From Phialocephala subalpina (taxonomy: Eukaryota > Ascomycota > Leotiomycetes > Helotiales > Mollisiaceae), in assembly GCA_900073065.1 (NCBI GenBank), contig FJOG01000006.1, forward strand, positions 657,732 to 721,731: a DNA stretch of 64,000 nucleotides. Reading direction: 5' to 3'. Made by a program: the position numbers and the translations under genes. The notes under the pieces are model-generated. The model had not been told where the DNA came from. It saw only the letters and a program-made list of their open reading frames with translations, and did no database searches. Positions 10,688 through 22,753 of the stretch are shown in pieces. The stretch's first letter is position 1. Each line of letters starts with the position of its first letter.

Positions 10688-12173
10688 GATGATGCAGTCG
10701 AGGTTCTGTGGGTGGTGGAGAAGTGTCAGGGTCTAGAGTTTGGCTGGGACATTAGGGAGGATGATGAAGACCTATCTTCGCTTGGAATTAGGAGATGGAC
10801 TTACTTCTTGATGGTGTTGACACTCGAGATAGAAGTTGAGCAAAATGTTTGAAGCTGCTTGCTGTGGTGCTAGGTATCAGATAATCTTTGAAGTACTTTC
10901 GTGCGACCTGAGCTCTAGATGGAAGATGTTGATAAGGGGAGAGAAAAGTGGAATAACTCCACAAAGCAGGCGTCTTTTGTAGACGACGGTTCCTCCATCC
11001 AATCATCTGGTACTTGTGAATAAAGCTGACTATACATTCACAGCGCCGCCTCCGAACCTCTAAGTCGCATCCTAACCTCGACTCCAATTCCCACCATGAC
11101 CTGTCACCGTGACCAAGAAGGGAGGAAACCAAGCGTTTCCATCCTGAGTTGATGATAGAATGACAGCCGAAACTTTTTAATTTAAAGGCCGAGTTGTGAT
11201 GAAAACCTGTGGCAGTAGCGCGCAGGTGCCATGGTTCGAGAAGCCGATGAAGAAGGCGGCAGCCTCCGTGCAAAACGCTAACGACGAGGAGAGCAAAAGA
11301 AGTTGTGAACGATCTCATTGTATGCGTACAATAGTTAGTATACAGAGATATCAGAGCTACCCAGAGGTTGTGGTTGAGGTTGAGGTTGAGGTCGAGGTCG
11401 AAGGTTGATCGAAGTGTTGCGCATAGGAAGCGGGATTTGCCAGAGTAGTCCCGGAGTGTGGATGCAGAATTGCCTCTTTGAGCGAAGCCAAAAAGCGTGC
11501 GAGCCGCGGAGACCAACTGGTATCGCAGACACTAGTCGCCGTCGACGTGATTATGGGATGGGAGAAGGGCATAAAACAACACGCCAGATCCCAAACCGTT
11601 CTGCCCAATCCATCTTGCGACAACCCCTTCGACCAACGACCACGAGAAGACTTCGACGTGCATAACTTCACCGCACCTCTAGCAAGACTTGCAAACAGGT
11701 AATTCCACTTGCGCAGCAGCTGTTGCAAGTTTCAATCAAACATGAAAGCTAATCTGATCACAGTCGGCATCTTGTTTACTCAAGTCTCCTCTTACCTTCG
11801 CACAAATAATCAACATCGCAATACCGTAAGTCAATGTCCAGGCCATGCGTCTTCAACCTCGCAACTTGATACACACTCCTCATACCCAACTGGCAACTCC
11901 AAGTCTTGAAAGAGTTGAGATGTTTCCAGACAGGGCCCAGGATTGAATGCGCTGTCGTCTCGACCTCGCCAGCTCACCCCGAGCTCCAATCTTTCGCAAG
12001 AGACATGGAGGTCCAAGCATAGGTGGAGATCGACTGCGCTGCTGCTCAGTCTAGCAGCTAAGTCAATACCCCTACTTCTTTGAAGTTTCAAGAACGTTCA
12101 GATATTGCGGAGATGTTGCGCTTGCTACTATATTGACCCCATATGCTGACTTGTGTTTGCTCTTCAGGTCAAA
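10688..12173. other. Intergenic between the two Cys-rich paralogues
   Basis: It separates two divergent paralogues. It contains a short GAGGTT/GAGGTC hexamer run (about 11368-11402). A 3' splice-like tcttcag lies seven bases before the ATG at 12174, so the plus-strand gene may have a 5' UTR intron. Open frames here look spurious. Confidence 0.4.
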
Positions 12174-12488
12174 ATGGCTAAGTCAATCTCCTCCAACACA
12201 CACAACTGCCCCAAGAAGTCCACCGGCAAATGCATCGGCGCCAAGCTTGACGGTCGAGATTATTGTTCCGTGCACCAAACCCTATGCCCCGGTCCCAAGT
12301 GTAAGCTCCGTAAGCACTTGAAGACCGAAGAATGTCCCTCATGCAAGACCGATCGTGTCGAAGCCGCCAAGAAGCAAGCCGCGATCGATAAGAAGAAGAA
12401 GGAGGATGATGAGAAGGAGGAGAAGGAGAGACGTAAGAAGCAGTCAGAAGCAGACAAGACCTTCAACAAGAAGCCAAAGAGAACCTAG
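12174..12488 (+). CDS. Small Cys/His-rich protein with Lys/Glu-rich tail
   Basis: 104 residues from the ATG at 12174. The N-terminal half carries TH-x-CP, TGKC, YC-x-VH, LCPGPKC and ECPSC. These are paired Cys/His residues compatible with one or two zinc sites. The C-terminal half is almost purely charged (Lys/Glu/Asp/Arg), likely a long helix ending KKPKRT. The family occurs in filamentous ascomycetes as a hypothetical protein, and I know of no assigned function. A basic tail and a zinc-like head would suit a nucleic-acid-associated protein, but that is inference. The paralogue lies at 10466-10687 on the other strand. Confidence 0.72.
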   Translation: MAKSISSNTHNCPKKSTGKCIGAKLDGRDYCSVHQTLCPGPKCKLRKHLKTEECPSCKTDRVEAAKKQAAIDKKKKEDDEKEEKERRKKQSEADKTFNKKPKRT

Positions 12489-13749
12489 ATCTTCGAATAT
12501 TCTTTCTCTGGGTTTCTTTTCCCTTCACATGACTCGTGGGGTGGGCGTTGGCGGCATGGATTTTTTATTTTCGCATTTGTTTTGGCGCTTATAGAGAGCA
12601 TTCTCAGCTGCTAGGCCGTTTCTAGAACTTGAGTGTCCTACATCTCGGATCCTCATAGTGGAAATAAGCTGGCGGTTTGGATCTCGGCGCACGCATGGAT
12701 TTTTTCGTACTGGGAGCATGGAGCATTGGTTTCGCGGCATGGGATGGTGTTCTGGACCTATTATAGAGCATCATGAATGTGTAAGAGCATAGAGTTTTGG
12801 TTTTGATACTGGATTTCTGGGATAAGGATAGAGCATTGCGGGCATACAGGAGTAATTGGGGTACTTTTGAAGGAAACGGCACGAGCAAAGTAGCAATATT
12901 TTCAGCACAATTGTCTTGGAAGAGGAACAAAATTGCGACATATGAAGACTGCTCGAGTAAGCCTCTCCGAGATCGATGCTAATTGGAGATTTTTGAGGGC
13001 GCTTGACCAACACTCGTTTGTTGGAATCGTCGGGCTGACCTCAAAAATCTTGGGAAATAGGGGTGCTTAAGCGAGTGGCGAAACAGTCGACCGAAGTCAC
13101 GAAACATCCAAATCCAGCTCCTCCTTTCCAAAAACGACGCCGAGGTACTACTTTCAATTTCGAAATGCAGAGGCGGTGCCAGCAAGGCAATTTGTCTGAT
13201 TCGCATGACAGGGGATGGCTCCTACCACTTGCTTCAGGACGTGGAAGTCGGCAGCCGACTTCCCTGCACTTGACTCTTACAGAACAAGAGCAACAGAGCA
13301 AGAGCACCTCGAAGAATTCTCAAATACAGGCATGGGGACGCTTGTTCTTTCTTTCTGAAATGCAGGGCTGACATAATAAGTGCCACTTCTCAACATCCGG
13401 AAACCTCGATCGCACGACTGCTCACTTGAAGAAGCCCTAACAGCGCGAGGCCACAAAAACTGACCTGGAAATGACTCAAATAGTAAGAAAGAGACCGTAG
13501 CTCCTCGCACGAATCAACACTCAGACCAGAAAAGACATTGGACTCACTCGAGTCATACCGACCTCGCATGGCACATCTAGAAGACTCACTAGTCATGCCT
13601 CTACGAAGCCAAACAATTGGCACCATCGCAGTCAACAGCCACCACGTCCATGCAGCCAGCATAAAGCCCTCTCAATGCACTTTATACAAGACTAATATCC
13701 CTCCCCAAACACCAATGCTATGCCAAACAAAAACCTCCCCAAATTTGCC
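12489..13749. other. Convergent intergenic region
   Basis: 1.26 kb between the Cys-rich gene and the 3' end of the RMD1-like gene. Several short overlapping open frames occur on both strands, none with recognisable features. Confidence 0.45.
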
Positions 13750-15688
13750 TCACAATTCTCCAAAAGTCTTCCCCACAAAGTCAGCACCACAAATAGCCTG
13801 TAGCTGCGGCTCCGTAAAATCATCCATCGTCCACGTCCTGTTTGCCAATTCTGTGTTCCCACCCCTCTCGTTCTTCCCTTTCTCTAGCATACCAAATCTT
13901 AACCCGACTTCCGTGACAGTAACTCCGATACTGACAATGATGAGAACGATGATGATCCAAGTTATCGTGCTCATTTTATTCTCTGCTATACTGTCTCCTA
14001 GGATTTCGGCGAGTTCGAGAAAGACTCGGCAGCGTTCGTTGAGGACTTTGATGCGGGGTGAGATCTCGAGGTATTCGCGAATTGCTTCGTAGAGAGGGGA
14101 GAGGTTTGGTTCTGAGTCCCAGAAGAATTGGGGTGTGTCCAGGATGTTTGACGCTGAGGAATGTTAGCAAAATGAACATTCAGTGGGTGGAATAACTTAC
14201 AAAGATTGACATCAACACGACTCTTGAAGAGCCGTCCCAAGATCTTTACAATCTCCTTCCGTGACATACCCAGTTGACCTGTCAAAGCTAGATGTTTGGG
14301 AACATGTTGAGCATCTAACATTGTTTGCGACATTTTCTCTTCGAAAAAGCTGAGCTTGGTACTTTGCGAGATTGCATGGCTCATTGCTAGCTTGATCATA
14401 TGATCTCCACTTCGTAATGTGATCATGTCGTTGAAAATTCTGGGTCGGTCGATAAACGGGCTGTACTCGAAATGCAGCTCTTCCATTTCGTATTCGTCCT
14501 CTTCCACTGGTCTTGAAACCAATGAGATTCCAGTTTCGTGTTCCGAGAATGTAAGATCCGCAAGAATATCTTTCTCTTGCCGTTCTGTGAAGTTCCAAAA
14601 AACCACGACCCCATATCCAAACACGAACATCTCCGCGAACGTGGTGGCATCTGGTGCCATCCGGTTCGGACTGTCTGCCCGGTGACCTCGGGCAAGCAGT
14701 CGCAAATCTTCCCTCTTCCTCGAATCCTGGTCTTCTCTCCTCCTCCTCTCATCGTCACTCTCGTTTCGAGGACTCTCTTCCCCATCTCTGACTCCATATG
14801 TATCGGTATCCTCAAAATAGCCTTCATGATAATCCCTCCTCTCACTCCTCTCAATCTCCTCATCAAGCACAGCTTTCCCACCAGGACTCTTCAGCACCGG
14901 ACTGCTCCGTATCCTAAAGCCCTCGCTCCCAGGCAACAGCGGCAGATGGTACACCGTATAAAGACAATCATCATAAAGCTTCGTCTTCGCACCATGAGTA
15001 TCCTTCACAAAAGCCGCCGTAGCCTTCAGCTTATACCCCTGCGCCGTACAATAAGCCGTAACCCTCGCCAACTTCTCCGCCCTCTTCGCCTTCGGCAACC
15101 TCTCTGCATAACTCTTTCCCCTGACCCCACCCCTCTTCTTCAATATGTCCATCTCAGAATCCTTCAACGGTCCTTCCTCCCCATCCAAAGGCCTTGTCTG
15201 CCCCGTTAACTCAGACGGCGTCTCATCATCTGAATCCTCTTTCTCGTGTTCCGTCTCTGGGATGAGGACTAGCTTTTCGCTGACTTTTGTACTTCTCCCT
15301 GGGACATTTTGTTGTGCTATTCGAGCTCCGATGTTGGCGGCTGGAGGATTGGGTCGTCGCTGAGGATTTGTCGGTGTTGGACGTCGACCTGGTGGGCCGC
15401 GAGCTTGGCCTGAAGGTATTTCTGAAGCATATTGGAGCACATTGTCGACGGATATGAAGCGTGTCGGGGCGCGGTTTCGTACTGCTCCTGGTCCAGCGGA
15501 TCCAGGGCGTTGGCTCGCGCCTCGATTGATGGCAGGACGTTCGCGAGAGTCTGTGACCTGCAGATGATGTTAGTGACTCAATTGAGACCAGCGGCATGCC
15601 TCGTTGGTATGGGGAGTTTAGTGAGAAGGGAAATTTCGGTACTCACCAAGACTGATGGTCCTCTCTTCCCGGCTGTTGTGGTCGTCAT
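13750..15688 (-). CDS. RMD1: RMD1/RMND1 family (DUF155) membrane protein, 3 exons
   Basis: Predicted as complement(join(13750..14153,14201..15557,15647..15688)), 600 residues. Donors GTAAGT and GTGAGT, acceptors TCAG and GCAG, phases consistent. The first exon encodes only MTTTTAGKRGPSVL. After a charged, disordered N-terminal half come the DUF155 hallmarks: AYCTAQGYKL, EMFVFGYGVVVFWNF near residue 323, LSFFEEKMSQTMLDAQ, and FFWDSEPNLSPLYEAIREYLEI. One transmembrane helix (WIIIVLIIVSIGVTVTEVGL) lies near the C-terminus. Yeast Rmd1 and related proteins are linked to sporulation and nuclear division; human RMND1 is mitochondrial and supports translation. The fungal protein with this long N-terminus belongs to the Rmd1/Rmd8-like group. 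Exact location cannot be read from the sequence. Confidence 0.9.
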
Positions 15689-16372
15689 TTTGGAAACAGA
15701 CACTCAAATGACTGAAAATCACGACTTCTAGGTTCCTCAGATCCTCAATCTCTCAATCGCCGACGGCAGTGAAGGGATTCACAACCGACAGAGATATGGG
15801 ATGATTGAAGCTTGGAAATATGCAAGGCCAACGTCATTAGCCCAATAAGCTAAAATTTTAACGCGAGTCATTCTGGGCTCTTATCGGTCGATAAGAACAA
15901 CATCTCTTCATCTTCCTCCTACAAACAGATTATATTATATATATCTAAGATTTTCTGTTATTCTGGACACTTTGTGGTACGCAGGTTTATCTTTGCAGGT
16001 TGTCTTCTTACACGATTCCTTCCTTGCCAGCAGTACCGATGTCATTCCTCAGAGACTTAAGTATATGCGGTGGCTGAATATATTTGATAAACTGAATACT
16101 CCATATCCGGCCGCAAAAAGCTTGAATTGGGTTATTCAGCAGGAGACTGTACGCTTTTTATTCTCAGATCTTGTTATCCCATTATCTTTTGCGTACTGTT
16201 GCGTACTTTGATTTTAAGGTCTCAGCGTGCTTCGGACTTTGGGGACAAGACGTCTCACAACATATCACGACTCAAAAAATCTCATATCCTTGATAAAAAG
16301 AACTTCGATTGTTCGGTTGGGGTATATATCTAAATCATACATGTCCGTCTGTGTACTTTCTACCTCACTCCC
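15689..16372. other. Intergenic
   Basis: Upstream region of the RMD1-like gene and 3' flank of the next minus-strand gene. AT-rich around 15930. No gene is seen. Confidence 0.45.
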
Positions 16373-17871
16373 TCACTCCCAGCTAAAGCACTTATCGAGG
16401 ATAGGAAGCTCAACAGAGTACAACTCAGTGCTATAGAACTCCGTCACAAAAGCCTCAACCGAGAAAGTAAAGTTACTCGCAAGCTCCAACCCCTCCGCAC
16501 AAGTACCGCTCGTCGTCAAATTCTGCACACCATTAAGATCAATGCCCTCAGCCGCAGTTAAGATAAACGAATTATCAAATCCAGGACTAGCAGTCAATCC
16601 AGTTGAGAGATCAAGCAGACCGCTGAAGAAATTAATCGCGATCTCAACAGTGAGAGCAGCGGTGGGGTTGAGTTCCGCGACAACTTCGCCGGAGATGTTG
16701 GCCGAGGCGGTGTAGGTTGGGTTCCAGCCAGAAGTACCGGTGTTAGACTCGTCGAGGAGATCAACGTGGACGTTTCCATCGACGATAGCGAGTGTGACTT
16801 CGCTAGTGACAGTCACTGCCTCGGAAGCCGAGACCTCAGCATCGACTGAAAATTGGAGTTGTGGGCCAAGCTCAAGGACACCGGGGACGGAGAGACCATA
16901 AAAGAGAGCTGTAGGAGCATAGGTGAAGGTGGTAGAATATGCGGAAGTGACTTCAGCGGAAACAGCCAAGTCGGCGGTAAAACCAGCGTCGATATCGAAG
17001 TAAAGATCCTCCATCTTGAATAGGAACCAATTGTACTTCAGGTAGCCGGACAAGGTGACGTTGGAGGTGAAGGAAGCGGTGTCGGCTGTGACGGTGACGT
17101 ATGGGGAGTAGGAATACAGGACAGTGTCCGCGGGGAGGGAGAGCGAAGGTGTGATGGTGAAGCTGGGGTCGATGACAAGGTCACGCTTGGCGATGGTGCT
17201 GTTGGTGATAGCACCTGCCGGAAGACTGCCGAAGCTGATTTCGGTTATAGCTACATTAAAGTTAGTATGCGATAGCCACATCATGATTTTCGAAACTAAC
17301 CAGCAGTGCTGGAAACATTGGCCTTCATAGAGCTGGCAGTAGCCACCAAAGTCTCATTGTCGAATGCCAAGCTACCAACAACAAAGAAGCTTCGCTCAAG
17401 TTCAGGATCGCAGTCTCCCAAGTGGTTGGTGATCCAAACAACAGTCTCATTGGTAGTCCAAGCCGTCTGAGCAGTCGCAAAGACGGAAGAGTCGTTGAAA
17501 GTAACAGCAACCGAATCAGCCGTACAATCCACATTGGAGATGGAGGCAATCTGCTCCAACAAAACAGTTGGGAAGATCATAGAATGGTTAACAACCAAAC
17601 TTCCACCAGCCGTAACGTTGCTCGCATAGAACAGCGAAACATTCAACTGAGGAACAACATATGCATTATCTTGCGTATCGATATGAGGAGCAGTAACCGG
17701 AGCAAAGACATTTGTAACGTTTGCCGCGAACGTATTGGTGTTTGTGTTGAAACTCGTTGCTGCTACACTTTCTCTCACAGCAACTGATTCGTTCTCACAA
17801 GCATCGTCATCGACAGCCACAACGGAAGCAGCTAGAGCCAGGAAGCTCGTAAGGCTGAGAACGGACTTCAT
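16373..17871 (-). CDS. Secreted N-glycosylated protein of DUF7029/DUF7223 type, 2 exons
   Basis: Predicted as complement(join(16373..17250,17301..17871)), 482 residues. The 50-nt intron has donor GTTAGT, a TACTAAC branch point and acceptor GTAG. A clear signal peptide (MKSVLSLTSFLALAASVVAV) precedes a mature protein rich in Asn-x-Ser/Thr sites, beta-branched residues and few cysteines. The order of an N-terminal Tyr/Asn-rich part and a C-terminal all-beta part resembles fungal proteins annotated DUF7029 plus DUF7223. I make this match from memory of the pattern and it is not certain. The product is likely extracellular or wall-associated; enzymatic activity is unknown. Confidence 0.75.
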
Positions 17872-19201
17872 CCTTACGGCTCGAAGGTATTAAGGTAAAG
17901 AAGAGAATGGGGAGTAAAAGAGTGACTCGAAGGATATCCCTACAGAACAAAAGAATGGAATGAGGGCGAAGACCTCGATTTTGTACTTCTCCAAGGGCAC
18001 ATTCAAAGGTGGAGAGAATCCACATCGCGCAAGGTCCCACGGTTCTTCTCTGGAAGATGCAGTTTAACAGGTCAAGGGGGCTTGTGACATGGGGTTCGAC
18101 GGCGATGAGGCCGCGAAAGGGGTTTTTACCATTGCCTTCCTCGATGTCCTCGGCCCGTTGACCACTCACCACTCTATCCCAAGCCTGTGCCTGGTGATAT
18201 CTTCCGGTACCGACTGACCGAGCAAAGCAAGCACGAAATATCGACATCCACCCTTCGTCAGCCTTACCCGTTTCGTCCATTCTCTCACGGATAGGTTCGG
18301 AGAGTTCAATTCACAGCAAGGATCCAATCTATAATAGGACGAATGGGAGATGATATTCAGGCACGAGCTCCACGGCCATAGAGTTCGATAGCATGGTGTG
18401 GTGACGGTGGATGACAATTGTGCTCGGGTCGAACTAACTTTAATTCGAGGACTAAAGCATAACATTAATCCTAGATCTATATCCCACCTCGTCCGAACTC
18501 GCGGGGAGATATCCAAAAGCAGATACCGCACTAGGCATTCTCGGCAGTGCACGATCGGATTTTGCTGCTTTGAGAAGTCTTCCCCGGGTCTACGGAGTAT
18601 CTCAAGATGCGGTGCTAAATTCGGCATCGCGCCGATGGAGATTGGTCTGAGCGTTATGAAGATGCCTGCGCGTCAGGAGGCATGCTCTTACTCCTCTCAG
18701 GAGTGGTGGAAGGTTAGACGAGACTTTCTAGGGAGGGATGCCATAACTTGCATGCGGTCTCCTTTCACGTCAAGCCGAGAAAGAAAGGTTAAATGCGAGC
18801 CTACTCGCATGCGTGTTCAGATGGAGATATCATCTTCGAGTAAAAAGAAGCATGTGAATGATCTGAATCGATCAAACACGAACCATGAGCTTGAATTTTG
18901 AAAAAGGGAGAAGGTGGAGTTTAAGGACCGGTGCAGCATTCATGGTTCGTGGATCTCGAAACACCCCCCTCGTGCTGACTCGGGCTGTGCAAACCATAAA
19001 CATAACGCTTCGAAACATAGGATTCAATCGGGAACACCGAAAAGATGATGAGTTGAGATATTTATGAATCTGATCAATCCTTTTTGTAATGGCGATTATT
19101 CACAAGGCGAGGAGTTTGCGGTGTCCCGAAATGATGGTATATTTACAAATGAACATACAAAATAGTAACATGCAATCGCTGAAGCGCTTCAATCATTAAA
19201 T
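17872..19201. other. Intergenic, 1.3 kb
   Basis: 5' flank of the secreted glycoprotein gene and 3' flank of the copper ATPase gene. Open frames on both strands lack any recognisable feature. No repeat or RNA gene is seen. Confidence 0.45.
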
Positions 19202-22200
19202 CTATACTGCCTCGAGATTACTCAAAGGCACATAACCATCTTCCTCATTCCTCTTCCTCCCCGTCACCGCTCTCGCCATATCCTGCGCCTTACCAACCAA
19301 ACCACCCATCCCCCACCCCTTACCCTTCTTCCTCAACTGTCCCTTCTCCTCCAACAACGCATCTTCCATCCACCTCGGTCTCTTCCAGAACTTCAGAAGT
19401 AAACTGCTCCCAACAACACTAACACTACTAGTCGCCATCGCTGCACCCGCAGCCATGGGATGCAGGTGCCATCCAAACGGAAGGAAAACACCCATCGCAA
19501 ACGGCAAGCCGATGATATTGTAACCACACGCCCAACCTAAATTAAGCTTGATGCGATTGAAAATCGAGCGAGCAAGTTGAATAGAAGCAGGGATATCCAT
19601 TAGATCGTTCGGACGCATGAGTACCACGTCCGCAGCTTCCATCGCGACATCCGTACCAGAAGACATAGCGATACCGACGTCGGCAGTTGCGAGTGCAGGC
19701 GAGTCATTGATACCATCACCAACCATTGCGACACATTCACCTTGCTCTTGGAGACGGCGGATGATGTCTTGTTTTTGGTCGGGGGTCACGCCAGCATGGA
19801 CATTTTCGGACGGGATGCCGACGATGCGGGCAACGGCTATGGCGGTTGAGCGTTGGTCACCAGTGACAATTGCGGTTTTGATGCCCATGCGGTGGAGAGC
19901 GGCGATGGCTGCACGTGCGCTGTCTTTCACTGTGTCTGCCAAGCAAAGATGTCCGGCGAAAGCGCCATCAATCGCGATGAAGATGTTGGTGGTTCCGGCG
20001 GATGCGGCTTTGGACGAGCCGGCGGCTTTGAGGTTGGCTTCTTCAGAAGCATCAATCGCTTCTTGTGGCACGGTGACCTTTTGCTCCTTCAAGAAACGGA
20101 CGCTTCCGATCAAGATGCGATAGCGGGCTCGTTCCGCGCTGGTAGCAGGCTCAACAAGAGCATCGATACCCTTACCGACAACAGCCTTGAAATCACCAAC
20201 GCTGCCGTCGATGGTTCCTTCGATGCCAAGACCAAGCTCTTCCTTCGCAGATGCCAGAATTGCCTTTCCAATAGGATGCTCACTGCCCATCTCCGCAAGT
20301 CCAAGAATTGTCCACCAAAGTTTTCGGCGCCATTCGCTGTTCTCCCAGGTCGGAACGAGCTTAGAGCTAGCGACGCTCATTTTGCCAAGAGTGAGTGTAC
20401 CCGTCTTGTCGAGAACAACCTGAGTGATCTTGGTAGCAGTCTCCAAAGCAGCACCACCCTTGACCAAGATACCGTTCTCAGCACCGACACCAGTCCCGAC
20501 CATGACAGCCGTTGGAGTAGCGAGACCAAGAGCACATGGGCAAGCGAAAACGATGACTGAAATGCAAAGCTTGACGCAAACCATGAACTTGCCACCACTA
20601 GCTGCGTCCATGAAGATCTTAGGCGGGTTCGTGAGAACATGGCTCAAGATCATCCACGTGGCAAAGGTGATGAATCCAAGGATCAGAATAGTCGGGACGA
20701 AATAACCAGCAATGGTGTCGGCAAGTCGTTGGATTGGTGCGCGGGTAGTTTGTGCGTCTTGAACGAGCTTCACAATCTGGCTGAGCTGAGTATCTCTGCC
20801 AGCTCTTGTAACTCGGAAATCCACTCGGCCAGTACCATTGACTGTACCTCCGATGAGTAGACTGCCTTTGCGTTTCTGGACTGGCATTGCTTCTCCAGTA
20901 ACCATACTCTCATCCACGTAAGTCTCGCCGCGCGTCACAGTTCCATCAGCTGGGATCTTATCACCAGGTCGAAGGATGACAATATCTCCAACCTGGATGA
21001 GCTCAGTAGGAATGACCTTCTCCTCAGCTGCGTTGCCTTCTTGCGCAGGTTCGGATTTGGGTTCATTGCCTGAACTGATTGCCAATTCCCAACCTTCAGC
21101 TGCCTTCTCGGCGGCAATTGGGTCCGCATAGATAGTGGCCATGGATGGTGCAAGTGACATGAGTCGTGACAATGCCTTGGAAGTCTGTCCTTTCGCACGA
21201 TTCTCCAGGAAGCGTCCAAGGGTGATGAAGGTGATGAGCATGCTGCTCGTATCGAAGATCGTGCTGGGCCGGGTATGGGGAGGCATGAGAATCGATACAA
21301 CCATGGCCGCTATACTGAAGAAGAATGCTGCAGAGGTTCCGAGCACGACCAATACGTCCATAGTAGGAGAACCATGCTTCAAAGATTTGTATGCAGAGAT
21401 GTAAAAACGCTTGCCAACGCCGAATTGGACGGGTATCGTAAGAATCAAACAAATAATGTCGCCGAGATAAAGACCTGGAATGATGATGAGACTCCCAAAA
21501 TCAAGCCAGGGGAGCAACATGGGTATAATCATGCTGATCAAGACGACTGGAACACCTAAGCACAAGGAGGTCTTGAAGGCCCTCCGCCATTCTGTGATCT
21601 CCTTGGTCTTCGATAGCGACTCCAGCTGAGCATTGTTGTCATCATTGTCAGCAACCAAGGCATTGTAACCTTGTGCCTCGATGAGTTCAACCAGCGCACG
21701 CAAGCCAGCAATGTTAGGCTGATGCGAGACGTTCAGTCTGTTTGTTGCAAGACTGATACTCGCAGAATTGATTCCTGGCATCGACTTCAGCTTGGCTTCC
21801 AGATCTGTCGCAGCTGCTGCATCGTGGACCCCAAATATCTTGAACTGTGCTTGAGCAGCATTCGACGGCTCTGAAGCGCTGCCCAATTGTGTAGAGACGA
21901 TCTTGGCACCAAATCCTCTGTCCTCGATGATTTCGGCGATCTTCTCGGGAGGGAGCTTGGAAGGGTCGTGCATGATCACAGCTCGCTCAGCCAGAAGACT
22001 GATATTGAACTGAACCAAGCCGTCCAAACCCTTGAAGCCCTCTTCGACTGCAGACGTACATGCTCCGCAGGTCATGCCTTCTATCGCAACGGTAGTTGTT
22101 GCAACTTTCTCCCTTCTTGCAGTGCTTCCTCGTCGTGGCTTCGGGTTCGCTGGCGCTGAGACATTGCTTTCCACAATCGTAGCTCCAAATCCTCGGTCCT

Positions 22201-22753
22201 CAACGATTTCTGCAATCTGCTCCGCTGTCAAGATAGAAGCATCATGTTCTACCACCGCCCGTTCTGACAGTAGTGATATGCTGAAATGTTTGACTCCTGC
22301 TACGCCGGTGAACCCGCCTTCTATTGCTGACGTACAAGCGCCGCATGTCATTCCTTCCACCGCCAGCGTAGTTGTAGTAGTCGCAGGAACATCCTCCTCT
22401 TCTCCATCTTCATCTTCGTCGTACAAGTATCCATTCCTGGCGAACATGGGCGAGGGAAGATCTGTCGCTAGTACTTCCGCATCAAAGCCCCGGTCTTCGA
22501 TAATCTCTTGTATTTTCTCCGCCGTTATCCTCTGCGGATCGTGAACCACAACCGCTCTCTCCATAACCAAGCTCACGGACACATTTCCCACTCCATCGAC
22601 GCCTTTGAAGCCTGCCTCCACCGCTGATGTGCAAGCACCACAGGTCATCCCACCAACTTTCAGTGTAGTAGTCGCCATATGTGCAGTCGGTGTGCTCAGC
22701 AAAGGCCTCGACGCTGTATCTTGGGTCGCAACTTTCAATTTCGAGGGCGCCAT
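19202..22753 (-). CDS. CCC2: Copper-transporting P1B-type ATPase
   Basis: Single exon, 1183 residues. Three N-terminal HMA metal-binding domains each carry GMTCGACTSA (near residues 35, 133 and 225). A fourth ferredoxin-like segment at about 305-370 has lost CxxC. Eight membrane helices are expected. The translocation motif CPC is in VFACPCALGLATP near 737, the phosphorylation motif DKTGTLT near 783, the SEHPIG nucleotide-domain motif near 826, and GDGINDSPALATADVG near 1013. All catalytic and transport residues are present. Family members load copper into secretory-pathway enzymes at the Golgi, such as multicopper oxidases for iron uptake and laccases, or export it at the plasma membrane. 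Three CxxC domains suit the CCC2/ATP7 type. No introns and no unusual features in the catalytic core. Confidence 0.95.
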   Translation of the reverse strand: MAPSKLKVATQDTASRPLLSTPTAHMATTTLKVGGMTCGACTSAVEAGFKGVDGVGNVSVSLVMERAVVVHDPQRITAEKIQEIIEDRGFDAEVLATDLPSPMFARNGYLYDEDEDGEEEDVPATTTTTLAVEGMTCGACTSAIEGGFTGVAGVKHFSISLLSERAVVEHDASILTAEQIAEIVEDRGFGATIVESNVSAPANPKPRRGSTARREKVATTTVAIEGMTCGACTSAVEEGFKGLDGLVQFNISLLAERAVIMHDPSKLPPEKIAEIIEDRGFGAKIVSTQLGSASEPSNAAQAQFKIFGVHDAAAATDLEAKLKSMPGINSASISLATNRLNVSHQPNIAGLRALVELIEAQGYNALVADNDDNNAQLESLSKTKEITEWRRAFKTSLCLGVPVVLISMIIPMLLPWLDFGSLIIIPGLYLGDIICLILTIPVQFGVGKRFYISAYKSLKHGSPTMDVLVVLGTSAAFFFSIAAMVVSILMPPHTRPSTIFDTSSMLITFITLGRFLENRAKGQTSKALSRLMSLAPSMATIYADPIAAEKAAEGWELAISSGNEPKSEPAQEGNAAEEKVIPTELIQVGDIVILRPGDKIPADGTVTRGETYVDESMVTGEAMPVQKRKGSLLIGGTVNGTGRVDFRVTRAGRDTQLSQIVKLVQDAQTTRAPIQRLADTIAGYFVPTILILGFITFATWMILSHVLTNPPKIFMDAASGGKFMVCVKLCISVIVFACPCALGLATPTAVMVGTGVGAENGILVKGGAALETATKITQVVLDKTGTLTLGKMSVASSKLVPTWENSEWRRKLWWTILGLAEMGSEHPIGKAILASAKEELGLGIEGTIDGSVGDFKAVVGKGIDALVEPATSAERARYRILIGSVRFLKEQKVTVPQEAIDASEEANLKAAGSSKAASAGTTNIFIAIDGAFAGHLCLADTVKDSARAAIAALHRMGIKTAIVTGDQRSTAIAVARIVGIPSENVHAGVTPDQKQDIIRRLQEQGECVAMVGDGINDSPALATADVGIAMSSGTDVAMEAADVVLMRPNDLMDIPASIQLARSIFNRIKLNLGWACGYNIIGLPFAMGVFLPFGWHLHPMAAGAAMATSSVSVVGSSLLLKFWKRPRWMEDALLEEKGQLRKKGKGWGMGGLVGKAQDMARAVTGRKRNEEDGYVPLSNLEAV

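Noticed and set aside
10788..11516. 242-codon minus-strand frame with an LDLNLNLN run
   Set aside because: The run comes from a GAGGTT hexamer repeat, and the rest has no coding signature.
19617..20560. Long plus-strand open frames opposite the copper ATPase gene
   Set aside because: They are antisense shadows of a strongly conserved coding frame and have no recognisable domain.
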